This document shows positions 46,211-55,433 of a DNA stretch of 64,000 nt, in pieces. Below the pieces are notes generated by a model. That model had not been told where the DNA came from. It searched no databases and saw only the letters and a program-made list of their open reading frames with translations. This DNA is from Slackia sp. ZJ119 (GTDB lineage: Bacteria; Actinomycetota; Coriobacteriia; Coriobacteriales; Eggerthellaceae): positions 1 to 64,000 of the forward strand of contig NZ_JAAKEN010000005.1 of NCBI RefSeq assembly GCF_011039175.1, in the 5' to 3' direction. Within the stretch, counting starts at the first letter, position 1. Each line of letters starts with the position of its first letter. Both the position numbers and the translations under genes were made by a program.

Positions 46211-46263
46211 GAAGGCGCGGCGGCGGTCGAAAGCTTCGCCTCTGCCGCCGAAACCGCATTGCC

Positions 46264-46508
46264 ATGTGAAGAATTTGTGTTCTGGAGATTTTAGAGCCCT
46301 AAATCTCGCAGTCGCGCATCATTTCTGCGGATGGCAGCCCGCCTTCGGCTCATAATTCTGCATATATGCGGCTTTTTTGCCCCTCATCCGCGGCCTGCTT
46401 GACAAAATCCGCCCGAATTGACACCCTTTCGCACGGTTTCGCCCCCAAAATGATGCGAAGGCCTGTGATTTTCGGCGTTAAAATCTCAACTCCACATTTT
46501 CTTCACAT
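46264..46508. mobile_element. MITE-like AT-rich segment with 35-bp inverted ends
   Basis: 46264-46298 and the complement of 46474-46508 agree at 27 of 35 bases (ATGTGAAGAA outer end, GAGATTTTA inner block). The 245-bp segment is clearly poorer in GC than its surroundings, contains two TTGACA words and a small hairpin with a T-run (46367-46380), and encodes nothing visible. No target duplication is evident. It lies between the nuclease 3' end and the CDF 5' region. It is probably a decayed non-autonomous element or a conserved bidirectional regulatory region. Confidence 0.5.
46285..46307. terminator. hairpin inside the AT-rich segment
   Basis: GAGATTTTAG (46285-46294) pairs with CTAAATCTC (46299-46307) apart from one bulge. 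It lies about 250 bases past the nuclease gene and could end its transcript. Confidence 0.4.
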
Positions 46509-46554
46509 ACAATCGGGCCATCGACAGTCCGTTTCGCGCCAAAACGCGCACCTG

Positions 46555-47739
46555 CTACGGATTGCAGCAGCCGGCCGGCTCGAAACCTTGCGCGACGACC
46601 TCTTCCCGCGTGCCGGCGAAGTCCTCGCGGTTGCGGTCGGAGATGTTCGCCGCCTGGCCGCAGGCCGGGTCGTGGAACTTGCGCGAACGGGTGTTGACGA
46701 CGTAGGAGACCCCCTCGGCAGCGCCTGCTTGCCCTGCGTCTCCACCCAAGGCAGCGCCTGCCCGTTCGGTGCCGTCGCCTGCCGCCGCAGCGCCGGACGC
46801 GCCGGACGCGTCCGCGCCTCCCGACGTCGCCCCGTCGGGCGCTTGTGCGCTCTTTTCCGCTTCCGACCCGGCTTCTTCCCCGTCCGCTTCCCAGGAGTCG
46901 CCGGTGGCGTAGTCGATCTCCACACCGGGCTGCACGTTGCGGCAAAAGACGTTGAAGCACACGCCGGCGCCGTCGTCTTCCACCGACCAGGCCTCCATCT
47001 GCACGCCTCGAGCCACCAGGTCGTCGCCTTCGAACACCGGCGTCACGCGATAGAGCACATGGTTGCCCGTGCGGTCGATGTAGCGGGCGACCTCTTCCTC
47101 GTAGGGCAGCATGAGGTCGGCGTTCATGTGGCGCGTGCCGGTGACGAGGTTGCGCTCGTTGGCGTCCTCGGCCGTGAGCATGTGCCCGATCAGGTGGCTG
47201 CGGTTGTACAGCGAGCCGCCGTCCACGAAGTCGTACTCCACGTGCTGCCAGCCGCTCGGACGCACCTTGCTGATGTTGCCGCGTTTTTCGGTCGGCATGG
47301 TTTCCGGACCGGCCAAGGCGAAGGCGACCGTGCATCGTCCCAGGTCGTCCAAGTCGCCGTAGAACTCGAACGGGGCGTATTCCTTCTCGACGTCGGTGAA
47401 GGCGGGCACGTTGCCGGAAAGCTCGACCACGTCAGGGCCGTCGGCGGCAAGAACGTCCGCCGCATCCTCTGCGCCCGCAGCGCCCGGCCCGCTTTCGGCG
47501 GCAGCCCCAGGCGCGGCTGCATCGGCGGCGTCCGCAGCGCTGCCGGTGCTTTCGGCCGACAGCCCGTAGGCCTGCGCCGCTTCGGCAGAATCCAGCACGC
47601 CTTCGGCGGCCTGCGTGTCGGGCGGCGCAACGTCGTCGGCGGCTTGGCACGCGCCAAACGGCAACACTGCCACAGCCAGCGCAACGGCGGCGAACAGCCG
47701 CAAAACGACAGACGCCTGGGCTGGCGCACGACGGTCCAT
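46555..47739 (-). CDS. lipoprotein DNA/RNA non-specific endonuclease with C-terminal Cys domain
   Basis: A 394-residue surface lipoprotein (lipobox Cys31, LPFGAC). An Ala/Asp-rich tether leads to a DNA-entry-nuclease (EndA/NucA-like) domain at about 105-280 with YNRSHLIGHML carrying the catalytic His and the NLVTGTRHMN segment. A second Ala/Gly linker leads to a small C-terminal module (about 345-394) in which YVVNTRSRKFHDPACG and GFEPAGCCNP resemble the zinc-binding module often attached to such nucleases. It probably degrades extracellular DNA or acts in DNA uptake. GGGGAG precedes the ATG. Confidence 0.9.
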   Translation of the reverse strand: MDRRAPAQASVVLRLFAAVALAVAVLPFGACQAADDVAPPDTQAAEGVLDSAEAAQAYGLSAESTGSAADAADAAAPGAAAESGPGAAGAEDAADVLAADGPDVVELSGNVPAFTDVEKEYAPFEFYGDLDDLGRCTVAFALAGPETMPTEKRGNISKVRPSGWQHVEYDFVDGGSLYNRSHLIGHMLTAEDANERNLVTGTRHMNADLMLPYEEEVARYIDRTGNHVLYRVTPVFEGDDLVARGVQMEAWSVEDDGAGVCFNVFCRNVQPGVEIDYATGDSWEADGEEAGSEAEKSAQAPDGATSGGADASGASGAAAAGDGTERAGAALGGDAGQAGAAEGVSYVVNTRSRKFHDPACGQAANISDRNREDFAGTREEVVAQGFEPAGCCNP

Positions 47740-47879
47740 GGCATTCTCCCCTCAATAGGCAGCGGCGAGCCGCCTTTGGCCCCGCAAGCCGCTTTGCTTG
47801 GCCGCACGCCTTGCTTCGCCAAGCCCTCTCGCACAGCCCCGCAGCCCAGCCGCCGGACGCCGCACAGCTTCCCGTTTCG

Positions 47880-48953
47880 CTACACGTTGAACTTGAAGTG
47901 CATCACGTCGCCGTCCTGCACCACGTATTCCTTCCCTTCTTGGCGCAGCTTGCCGGCGTCGCGGCAGCCCTTTTCGCCCTGCAGCGCCACGTAGTCGTCG
48001 AAGCTGGCGGTTTCGGCCTTGATGAAGCCGCGCTCGAAGTCGGTGTGGATGACGCCGGCGGCCTGCGGCGCCTTTGCGCCCACCGGGACGGTCCACGCGC
48101 GGGTCTCGGTTTCGCCGCTCGTGAAATAGCTTTGCAGCCCGAGCAGCTTGTACGCCTCGCGGACGAGGCGGGCCAAGCCGCTTTCAGGCAGCCCGAGCGC
48201 CTCCATGTACTCGTGCGCTTCGGCCGGATCCAGCTCGGACAGCTCGGCGATGTCGGCTTCCACCTTCGCCGAAATGGGCACGGGCGCACACCCGTCGATT
48301 TCCGGCAGGTCGGCGCCCACGGCGTCCTCGTCGACGTTGGCGATGTAGAGCATCGGCTTCATCGTCAGCAGGTGCAGCTCGTAGATGGCGGCGCGTTCGT
48401 CCTCGTCCAGGTTGAGCGTGCGGGCGCGATGCCCCTCGTTCAGGCCTGCGAGCACCTTTTTCGCCGTCTCGAGCTTCTTCACGGCGGCCTTGTCGCGCTT
48501 CGATTCCTTCTCCAGGCGCGGCAGGGCCTTTTCCACCGTGGCGATGTCGGCCAGAATCAGCTCGGTCTTGATGGTCTCCACGTCGGAGGCCGGATCCACC
48601 TTGCCGTCGACATGCGTGACGTCGGGGTCGCTGAAGAAGCGCACGACCTCGGCGATGGCGTCGGTTTCGCGGATGTTCGCGAGGAACTGGTTGCCGAGGC
48701 CCTCGCCCTGACTCGCGCCCGCCACCAGGCCTGCAATGTCGACGAACTCCACCGTGGCCGGCACGATCTTCGCCGGATGATCAATGGCCGCAAGCGCCTC
48801 CAGGCGATCGTCGGGCACCGGCACGATGCCGACGTTGGGCTCGATGGTGGCAAACGGATAGTTCGCCGCCAGACCGCCTTTGTTCGTCAGCGCCGTGAAC
48901 AGCGTCGATTTGCCAACGTTCGGAAGGCCGACAATGCCGATGGAAAGTGCCAT
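47880..48953 (-). CDS. ychF: redox-regulated ribosome-binding ATPase YchF
   Basis: A 357-residue Obg-family P-loop protein that hydrolyses ATP and binds ribosomes. Walker A is GLPNVGKST, followed by an internal coiled-coil insertion and a C-terminal TGS domain ([26 protein letters not shown]). The start at 48953 ([12 protein letters not shown]) is the family start. It lies 140 bases upstream of the nuclease gene on the same strand. Confidence 0.97.
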   Translation of the reverse strand: MALSIGIVGLPNVGKSTLFTALTNKGGLAANYPFATIEPNVGIVPVPDDRLEALAAIDHPAKIVPATVEFVDIAGLVAGASQGEGLGNQFLANIRETDAIAEVVRFFSDPDVTHVDGKVDPASDVETIKTELILADIATVEKALPRLEKESKRDKAAVKKLETAKKVLAGLNEGHRARTLNLDEDERAAIYELHLLTMKPMLYIANVDEDAVGADLPEIDGCAPVPISAKVEADIAELSELDPAEAHEYMEALGLPESGLARLVREAYKLLGLQSYFTSGETETRAWTVPVGAKAPQAAGVIHTDFERGFIKAETASFDDYVALQGEKGCRDAGKLRQEGKEYVVQDGDVMHFKFNV

Positions 48954-49082
48954 GGGATACTTCTTTCTCGAAAGCGCCGAAGCCGCCCTGCGCGGCTTGC
49001 GCACATGATACGCATCCGATCATCATAGCAAAAGGCCGAAACAGGGAGACAGAGAAACCGGCGTCCTTCGAAAAACGCGAGA

Positions 49083-49110
49083 AGCGCCCCGGCCGTCAGG
49101 CCGGGGCGCT
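49083..49110 (-). terminator. terminator after the NSS transporter
   Basis: A 12-bp GC-rich stem (49083-49094 with 49099-49110) lies 69 bases past the stop on the minus strand and is followed by TTCTCGCGTTTTTC. Confidence 0.85.
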
Positions 49111-49178
49111 CGAAAGGCTTGCGACGTCGGGCGAATCCGCCGGTCCCGTCAGAACCGGCTGGTTCGCTGCACGATGCG

Positions 49179-50585
49179 TTACAGGACGATAAGCCCCAAG
49201 GCGTTCATGACGTAGGCCACCAGAATGCAGACCACGAAGACCGGCGCGATGTATTTGATCATGACGACGAAGAGCTTTTGCCCGTTGAATTCGCCGGACT
49301 TCTCCACCTCGTCGACGATGACCTGCGGCTTGATGATCCAGCCTACGAAGATGCAGGTCAAAAGCGCCACAATGGGCATCAGCACCGTGTTGGACACGAA
49401 GTCGAAGAAGTCGAGGATCTGCGCGTTGCCCGGCTCGCCGATATGGAAGACCGCATACATCAGGTCGACTTCGAGCAGGCTGTTGTAGCCCATGTTCACG
49501 AGCGTGCCCACCAGCACCACGAAGACCGAGCAGACGGCGATGGACAGGCCGCGGCTGACGTGAGCGCCGTCGGCCACGATGGAGACGAGCGTCTCGAACA
49601 GCGAAATGCAGCTCGTCAGCGCCGCGAAGAACACGAGCGCGAAGAACACGAAGCCCACCGCGTTGGCCGCAAAGCCCATGCCTTGGAACACCTGCGGCAG
49701 CACGCCGAACATGAAGCCCGGGCCGGCGTTGGTGGCCACGGCCTCGGCGCTGCCCTGCACGGCCACCGCCGCCGGGATGATCATGAGGCCGGCCAAGATG
49801 GCGATGCCCGTGTCGAACAGCTCGATGCGGCGCACCGAATGCTCCAGGTCCTCGTCTTGGCGGAAGTACGAGCCATAGGTGATCATGATGCCCATGGCCA
49901 GCGACAGGCTGAAGAACATCTGCCCCATGGCCGCCACCACCATCTCCACGCTGAACTTGGTGAAGTCGGGAATGAGGTAGTAGGCCAGACCGTCAAGCGC
50001 ACCCGGCAGCGTGAGCGAGAAGATGGAAATGCCCACCGCAATGGCGAGCAGCGCCACCATGAGCACCTTGTTCACGCGCTCGATGCCGTTTTTCACGCCA
50101 AGCGCCACCACGCCGATGACGAAGGCCAAAAAGACGTACATCCAGATATACGTCTCGCCGTTGTTCAGAATGAAGTTGGTGAAATAGCCGTCGGCCGCAA
50201 TGGCTCCGGCGCCCTCGAACAGATAGGCCGCCATGAATTTCGTGACCCAGCCGCCGATGAGCGCATAGTACGGCGTGATGATGAACGGCACCGCCGAGGC
50301 CAGCACGCCGATAAAGATGTACTTCCTGCCAAAGCTGCGAAACGCCCCGATGGCGCTTTGCCCCGTCTTGCGGCCAAGCGCCGTTTCGGCCATCATGAGC
50401 GCGAAGCCGAACGTCACCACCAGCAGAATGTAGACGAGCAAAAAAGCCCCGCCGCCGTATTTCGCCGCCAGGTAGGGGAAGCGCCAAAGATTTCCCAAAC
50501 CGATAGCCGAAGCCGCGGCAGCGAGGATGAAGGCCCACTTGCTCGACCATGCGGCGCGGGCAGGCGTTGATCCCTCAGTTGCCAT
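49179..50585 (-). CDS. neurotransmitter:sodium symporter (NSS/SNF) family transporter
   Basis: A 468-residue membrane protein with about eleven or twelve helices in the LeuT fold. The family start is clear (WSSKWAFILAAAASAIGLGN, WRFPYLAAKYGGGAFLLVY), with the unwound TM1 Gly/Asn region for Na+ and substrate. It probably takes up an amino acid such as tryptophan, tyrosine or leucine with Na+. GGAGGAA precedes the ATG. A terminator follows at 49083-49110. Confidence 0.95.
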   Translation of the reverse strand: MATEGSTPARAAWSSKWAFILAAAASAIGLGNLWRFPYLAAKYGGGAFLLVYILLVVTFGFALMMAETALGRKTGQSAIGAFRSFGRKYIFIGVLASAVPFIITPYYALIGGWVTKFMAAYLFEGAGAIAADGYFTNFILNNGETYIWMYVFLAFVIGVVALGVKNGIERVNKVLMVALLAIAVGISIFSLTLPGALDGLAYYLIPDFTKFSVEMVVAAMGQMFFSLSLAMGIMITYGSYFRQDEDLEHSVRRIELFDTGIAILAGLMIIPAAVAVQGSAEAVATNAGPGFMFGVLPQVFQGMGFAANAVGFVFFALVFFAALTSCISLFETLVSIVADGAHVSRGLSIAVCSVFVVLVGTLVNMGYNSLLEVDLMYAVFHIGEPGNAQILDFFDFVSNTVLMPIVALLTCIFVGWIIKPQVIVDEVEKSGEFNGQKLFVVMIKYIAPVFVVCILVAYVMNALGLIVL

Positions 50586-50839
50586 GGATTCCTCCTAGAA
50601 AAGTTGTGTGCCAGCAAACAATTCTGCCCATTATACGGAAAAGGACGCACGGCGGCCCATGAGAATCCCCGGCAGGAAAAAACGGCCAGCCAGCGGAGTT
50701 TGCGGCGGGCATGGCCGGCGCTTCCCGAAAAGTCCGCTCTCCCTTTGAAAGTATGCCTAGAATAACTTCTGCTCGCCCTGCCCCCCGCCGACAGGCCGGC
50801 GTCGGGCGGGCTTGGGCCAAGGCGGCCTTGTCCGGCGTC

Positions 50840-53800
50840 TTACTCGTCGCCTGAGCGGCTGTGACGCCCCGGCGCCTTGACGTGCCTGCCGTTTTTCGGG
50901 TTGGGAGGAACGGCGGATGCGTCCGAATCGGCGCCGTCGTCGGGCGCGGGCGCTCCGCCTTCCGGCGCTGCGGGGCCTTCCTCGTCCGGCGTCTCGCACA
51001 TCTGACGCTGGGCTTCGGCCATGCTCGACGCGACGTCGGCCATCGTGACCGGCAGGCTGATCGTCACCGTGCCAGCGGCGCTGTGGCGCCCGGCGCGAGT
51101 CCGATCTTCCGCGCCAGCCGTGAATCCCCAGGTGGAAACGTCCGCCTTGCCCAAATGGCTCAGCGCTTCGGCAGCGGCAGCCTCGCGCCGGGCGGCCTCG
51201 GCAGCGGCTTCTGCGGCCGCCGCTTCGGCAGCAGCCGCAGCGGCTTCGCGCTCTTCGGCTTCCTTCGCAGCAGCCGCTTCGGCCGCTTCGTCTTTGGCAT
51301 GCTTGCCCTGGCGGTTCTTCTTCGCCCGCCGGCGCGCGAACCAGCCGCCGACGCCCTGCTTTTCCGGGCTGTCGGACGGCGCAGCCTCGGTCTCGGCGAC
51401 AGCCGCCTCAGAGTCTCCCGTCTCGGCGGCCTCGGCCTCTTTTGCCTGTTCAGCGATAGGATCGGGGAAACTGAGCGAAACTTCGTGGAACTCCCGAGAG
51501 GCGGGCGGCTGCTCTTCGTCAAACGCCTCGGTCGTGCCAAGCTTCGACAAGTCGAACGAAAGGCCTTCCTTCACGCGCGACTGGTCCTGCGGCGCAGATT
51601 CGTCGCCGCGCTGCGCCTTGATGCCCTCCACGAACGTGAGCAGGCTTTCGGGAGCGGCATTCGCGGCGGAAGTCGTCAGCGGCTCGGGCTGGGGCTCGGG
51701 CTCGGATTCGGGGCCCGGCTCAGGTTCTGCCGCCGCGTCCGGTTCGAGGTCGAACTCCTGGTCGGGCTCGCTTTTCGGTTCTTGCGCGGCGGCCGTCGCG
51801 GGCTTCTGTTCCGGCTCGCATTCCAACGCCGGCTCGGCCGCCGGCTTCGGCGCAGCATCCGCTGCGGGCGCCTGCTCGACCGCAGACGTCTGTCCAAACC
51901 CAGGCTCAGGCACCGGCTCAAGCGGCGCCGGCGGCGGCATCGGCACCGGCTTCGGCTTGAGCTCCAGCTCAGGCGATAGTGCCGGCTTGTGCTCCGCTGC
52001 CGGCTCAGGCGCCGGTTTCGGCTTGGGCGCCGGTGTAGGAGCCGGCACCGGCTTCTGGTTGGACGCAGGTGCCGCTGCCGGTTTAGGCGCCGGCGCTGGT
52101 GTTGGCTCAGACGCTGGTTTGGACGCCGGCACTGGCTTCGACGCCTGGCTAGACTCGGACTCTGACGCCGGCTCGGATGCCGGCTTCGGTTCGGACGCCT
52201 GCTCAAACCCGGACTCCGGCCCTGGCTCAGGCGCCGGCTCCGGCTCAGGTCCTGCCTCCAGCCCCAGTTCGGACGCCGGCTCCGCCTCCGCCGCTGACTC
52301 GGCTTTGAGCTCCGCCGCCGATTCCGGTTCGGGTATCGGCTCGGACTCCAGCGCCACTTCCGCCGCCGGCTCGGATTTCAGCGTCACTTCGTCGCCCTCG
52401 TCGGCGTCTGTCCTGGCGTGCTTGCCTGTGCGGTTCTTCTTGGCCTTGCGCCGCGCAAACCAGCCGCCGAAGCCCTGTTTCTCCTGTTCTTCAGGCTGTT
52501 TTTCCGGTTCAGGCGCCATCTCGCCGCCCTCTGCCGGCGCTTCTGCAACCGGTGCTTCTTCAGCCGGAACTTCTACAGCCGGCGCTTCCGCAACTGAGGC
52601 CTCTTCGACAGATGCTTCCTCGACCGGCGCTTCCCCCTCGGCCGACGGCTCGCTTTCAGCCGACACGTCATCGGGCTGCACCTCAGGTTCCGCCTCGGAT
52701 GCCTGGCCGTCTTCAGCCAAACCGTCTGCTGGTTCAGCCTCGAGCTCCGGCAACGGCGCAGGCTGCTCTTCTTCGACCGGCTCCAACGCGGGCACGGTCG
52801 CCTCAGGCTCGCCAAAGCCGACATGCGCCTCGCTTGGGGTTTCGGATGAAACTTCATCCGGCCTGTCGGCGGACGCGACCGCTTCGGAGCGCACGGGCTC
52901 GTCTACGACGATGATCGGAAGCTTGCCCGTGATTTCGGTTTCCGACACGTACGGAACCGGCTCGGACTCCGGCGCGGACGCGGCGGCAAACCCCGACGCC
53001 GGCTGCGCGACCGGTTCTGCTGCGGCCGCCGGTTGCTCATCCGGCTCGTCCGGCGTGATGTCGATGACCGGCGGCATGGTATAGACAAGTTTCTCATCAG
53101 GAGTGATGTCGATCACTGGCGGCATCGCCACCGGCTTGCTCGCCGCCGCCTCGGGCGAACGCTCAGGCAGCTTGTGCTTCTCGCGGCGCTTCTTCTCCTT
53201 TTTCTTGCGCTTGCGGGCCTCTTTTTCGGCCGCCACTTCCTGCCGGCGGCTGAACGTCCACTTGCGCGACCCGCCGACCACCACCTCGAAGTCTTCCTGC
53301 AGCGCGTCTTTCAGTTCCAGATCGACGCGGTTTTCGGGCGCGGGCGTGACCGGCGTCAGCGGCTCTTGCGCCTTTTCGGGGTGTTCGAGCACGTCTTCGA
53401 CCAGGCCGCCCTCGATGACCTCGACGCCCGAAGGCAGCGTGACGTGATGCACCTCGTTGACGCCAAGCCGCTTGTGCATCTGCATAAGCGAGGGCTTGCC
53501 CGCCACGACCGGACCGGCCGGCTCAGGAGCGGCAACGACGGTGCCAATAGGAACAGCCTGCGGATCAGGTGTCGGCTGAACAGGGGAAACGGCAGGCTCG
53601 GCGGGAGCCGGCACAGGGGTCGGCGCAAAAGCGGAAGCGGCCTCGGCGGCGGGCGGCTGCACAACGACTGGCGCAGAAACGGCGCTTTGCACCGAAGCGG
53701 TGCCAGGAATCTCGAACGACAGCCCGAGCGGAGAAGACGAAGCGGCGGACGCGGCAGGCGAAGGGGTCGAAACGGCGACGCCGGCAGCAGCCGGGGCCAT

Positions 53801-54466
53801 CGCCGCAGTCAGCGGGACCGTCGCAGGCGCTTGATCCGCAGCAGCCGGAACGGCTGCGGCAGGCGCGACGGCAGGTTCGACGGCGATCGGAGCAACAGCG
53901 GCAGATTCGACGGCGGCCGAAGCTGCCGTCACAGCCAGCACCGGGGCCGAAGCGACCGCCGCAGCAGAAGTCACCGGAACAGCCGGCACAGGGGCCGTCT
54001 TCGCGGCAGCAGGCTCGGCAACAGCCGGGGCCGCCGCAGCCACCGGAGCCGCCGCCACCGGAACGGCGGCAGCAGGCTCGACGGCCACTGGAGCTGCCGC
54101 CGGAGCAGGCTCGACGGCGACGCCCGCGGCAGCCGGCTCAACCGCCACAGCAGGCGCGGCCGTTTGCGCCGCCGCGCTTTCCGCCGCAGGCTGTTCCGCC
54201 GCCGGAACTGCAGCCTGCTGCTCGGTCATCACCGGGCTTGACGCGGTCATGGGCACCACGCCCATGCGCGAGAACATCGACAGGTTCGTCTGGGCGATGG
54301 AGGCCAGCTCGTCGGCCAGGTCCTTGATTTCCCGCGGAGTCGGGTCTCCCATGAGCTTCTTCGAAATGGTCAGCACGCGCCCCCATGCCAGAGAGTCCAT
54401 GTCTTCCATCATCGAAATGAGCGTGTCGGCTTGCTGGATTATGCGGCGTTTCTTGCTTCCGAGCAT
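50840..54466 (-). CDS. very large Pro/Ala/Glu-rich low-complexity protein
   Basis: A 1208-residue protein of unknown function. Residues 1-70 look folded and helical (RRIIQQADTLISMMEDMDSL, REIKDLADELASIAQ). The rest is mostly Ala, Pro, Glu and Val of low complexity. It is broken by short well-formed islands: KPSLMQMHKRLGVNEVHHVT with VEVIEGGLVEDVLEHPEKAQ, a Lys/Arg patch, a doubled MPPVIDITPDE, and two copies of a basic motif GGWFARR(K/R)AKKNR(T/Q)GKHA (DNA about 52417-52480 and 51297-51362). There is no signal peptide or membrane helix. The start at 54466 has AAGGGAAGG ahead. It is single, between truA and the NSS transporter. It may be a scaffold or a nucleic-acid/partition-like protein; that is a guess. 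Confidence 0.8.
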   Translation of the reverse strand: MLGSKKRRIIQQADTLISMMEDMDSLAWGRVLTISKKLMGDPTPREIKDLADELASIAQTNLSMFSRMGVVPMTASSPVMTEQQAAVPAAEQPAAESAAAQTAAPAVAVEPAAAGVAVEPAPAAAPVAVEPAAAVPVAAAPVAAAAPAVAEPAAAKTAPVPAVPVTSAAAVASAPVLAVTAASAAVESAAVAPIAVEPAVAPAAAVPAAADQAPATVPLTAAMAPAAAGVAVSTPSPAASAASSSPLGLSFEIPGTASVQSAVSAPVVVQPPAAEAASAFAPTPVPAPAEPAVSPVQPTPDPQAVPIGTVVAAPEPAGPVVAGKPSLMQMHKRLGVNEVHHVTLPSGVEVIEGGLVEDVLEHPEKAQEPLTPVTPAPENRVDLELKDALQEDFEVVVGGSRKWTFSRRQEVAAEKEARKRKKKEKKRREKHKLPERSPEAAASKPVAMPPVIDITPDEKLVYTMPPVIDITPDEPDEQPAAAAEPVAQPASGFAAASAPESEPVPYVSETEITGKLPIIVVDEPVRSEAVASADRPDEVSSETPSEAHVGFGEPEATVPALEPVEEEQPAPLPELEAEPADGLAEDGQASEAEPEVQPDDVSAESEPSAEGEAPVEEASVEEASVAEAPAVEVPAEEAPVAEAPAEGGEMAPEPEKQPEEQEKQGFGGWFARRKAKKNRTGKHARTDADEGDEVTLKSEPAAEVALESEPIPEPESAAELKAESAAEAEPASELGLEAGPEPEPAPEPGPESGFEQASEPKPASEPASESESSQASKPVPASKPASEPTPAPAPKPAAAPASNQKPVPAPTPAPKPKPAPEPAAEHKPALSPELELKPKPVPMPPPAPLEPVPEPGFGQTSAVEQAPAADAAPKPAAEPALECEPEQKPATAAAQEPKSEPDQEFDLEPDAAAEPEPGPESEPEPQPEPLTTSAANAAPESLLTFVEGIKAQRGDESAPQDQSRVKEGLSFDLSKLGTTEAFDEEQPPASREFHEVSLSFPDPIAEQAKEAEAAETGDSEAAVAETEAAPSDSPEKQGVGGWFARRRAKKNRQGKHAKDEAAEAAAAKEAEEREAAAAAAEAAAAEAAAEAARREAAAAEALSHLGKADVSTWGFTAGAEDRTRAGRHSAAGTVTISLPVTMADVASSMAEAQRQMCETPDEEGPAAPEGGAPAPDDGADSDASAVPPNPKNGRHVKAPGRHSRSGDE

Positions 54467-54662
54467 GGCACCTTCCCTTTGGGGCAACGCCGACGCGGGA
54501 CGTCCCGCCTATGCGACGCACGACGCGCTGCGACAGAGCAAGACGGCCCGGTTTCGGCGAACAGATTCGATCTCAGGCGCCGCAGGGCACCTGTCCGCCT
54601 TCCAAAAGATGACGGATTTCATCAGCTTTTTGCGAGAACAACGGATGGGTCATTGTACCATT

Positions 54663-55433
54663 TCAGTACCGGACCGCCCAAAACACAAGGCCCTGGGCTG
54701 GGGCGTTTTCACCAGCTGCACATCTCTGTTTCGCATCGAGCACACGCTCCACCCACGCCGGCTCGCGCAGGCCCCGCCCCACCATCATGAGCGTTCCCAT
54801 GATGGTGCGCACCATCGAATGCAGAAACGCGTTGCCGACGATGGTCATGACCAGCACCGGCTCGCCCATGACTTCCTGGAACGCAAAGTCAATGGACTCG
54901 ACGAAGCGGCACGTGGGCTTGCCGACCGCCGACGCCGCCGTGCAAAAGCTCTTGAAGTCGTGCTCCCCTATCAGGTGCGCCGCGCCGCGCCGCATGGCGT
55001 CCACGTCGAGCGGACGGCTGACGAACCACGAGAACTCGCGCATGAACAGCGGCGGCGTGTCGCCCGTCGCGATGAAGTAGCGGTACTCGCGGGCCTGCGC
55101 GTCGAAGCGGGCCGAAAACCCCGGCCGCGCACGCTCGACCGACCGCACGACGATGGCCTCGTCGGTCAGCGCGTTGAGCGAGCGCCGCAGGCTTTCCGGC
55201 GTGCGGTCGCGCACGAGAGCCTCGGCCACGTCGAAGCTGACCACCTGCCCCCGCGCATGCACGCCGGCGTCGGTGCGGCCGGCGCATGTCGTGAGGACCT
55301 CTTCGCGAAACACGGTGGCCAAGGCGCGTTCCAATTCGCCTTGCACCGTCTTTTGCCCCGGCTGCCGTGCAAAGCCCGCGAACGGCGCCCCGTGGTAGGC
55401 AACGTGCGCCGCCAGCGTTACGACGCCTTCCAC
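54663..55433 (-). CDS. truA: tRNA pseudouridine(38-40) synthase TruA
   Basis: A 256-residue TruA that isomerises uridines 38-40 in tRNA anticodon stems. The catalytic Asp is in AGRTDAGVHA, and the C-terminal SFCTAASA and FLHSMVRTIMGTL motifs are present. The start is GTG at 55433 with GGAGGG seven bases ahead; it overlaps the dnaE stop by 16 bases, so truA is probably coupled to dnaE. Confidence 0.97.
   Translation of the reverse strand: MEGVVTLAAHVAYHGAPFAGFARQPGQKTVQGELERALATVFREEVLTTCAGRTDAGVHARGQVVSFDVAEALVRDRTPESLRRSLNALTDEAIVVRSVERARPGFSARFDAQAREYRYFIATGDTPPLFMREFSWFVSRPLDVDAMRRGAAHLIGEHDFKSFCTAASAVGKPTCRFVESIDFAFQEVMGEPVLVMTIVGNAFLHSMVRTIMGTLMMVGRGLREPAWVERVLDAKQRCAAGENAPAQGLVFWAVRY

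Noticed and set aside
51021-53084. A Ser/Gly/Ala-rich 687-codon frame on the plus strand
   Set aside because: Mirror of the low-complexity gene at 50840-54466; the minus frame has the better RBS and folded islands.
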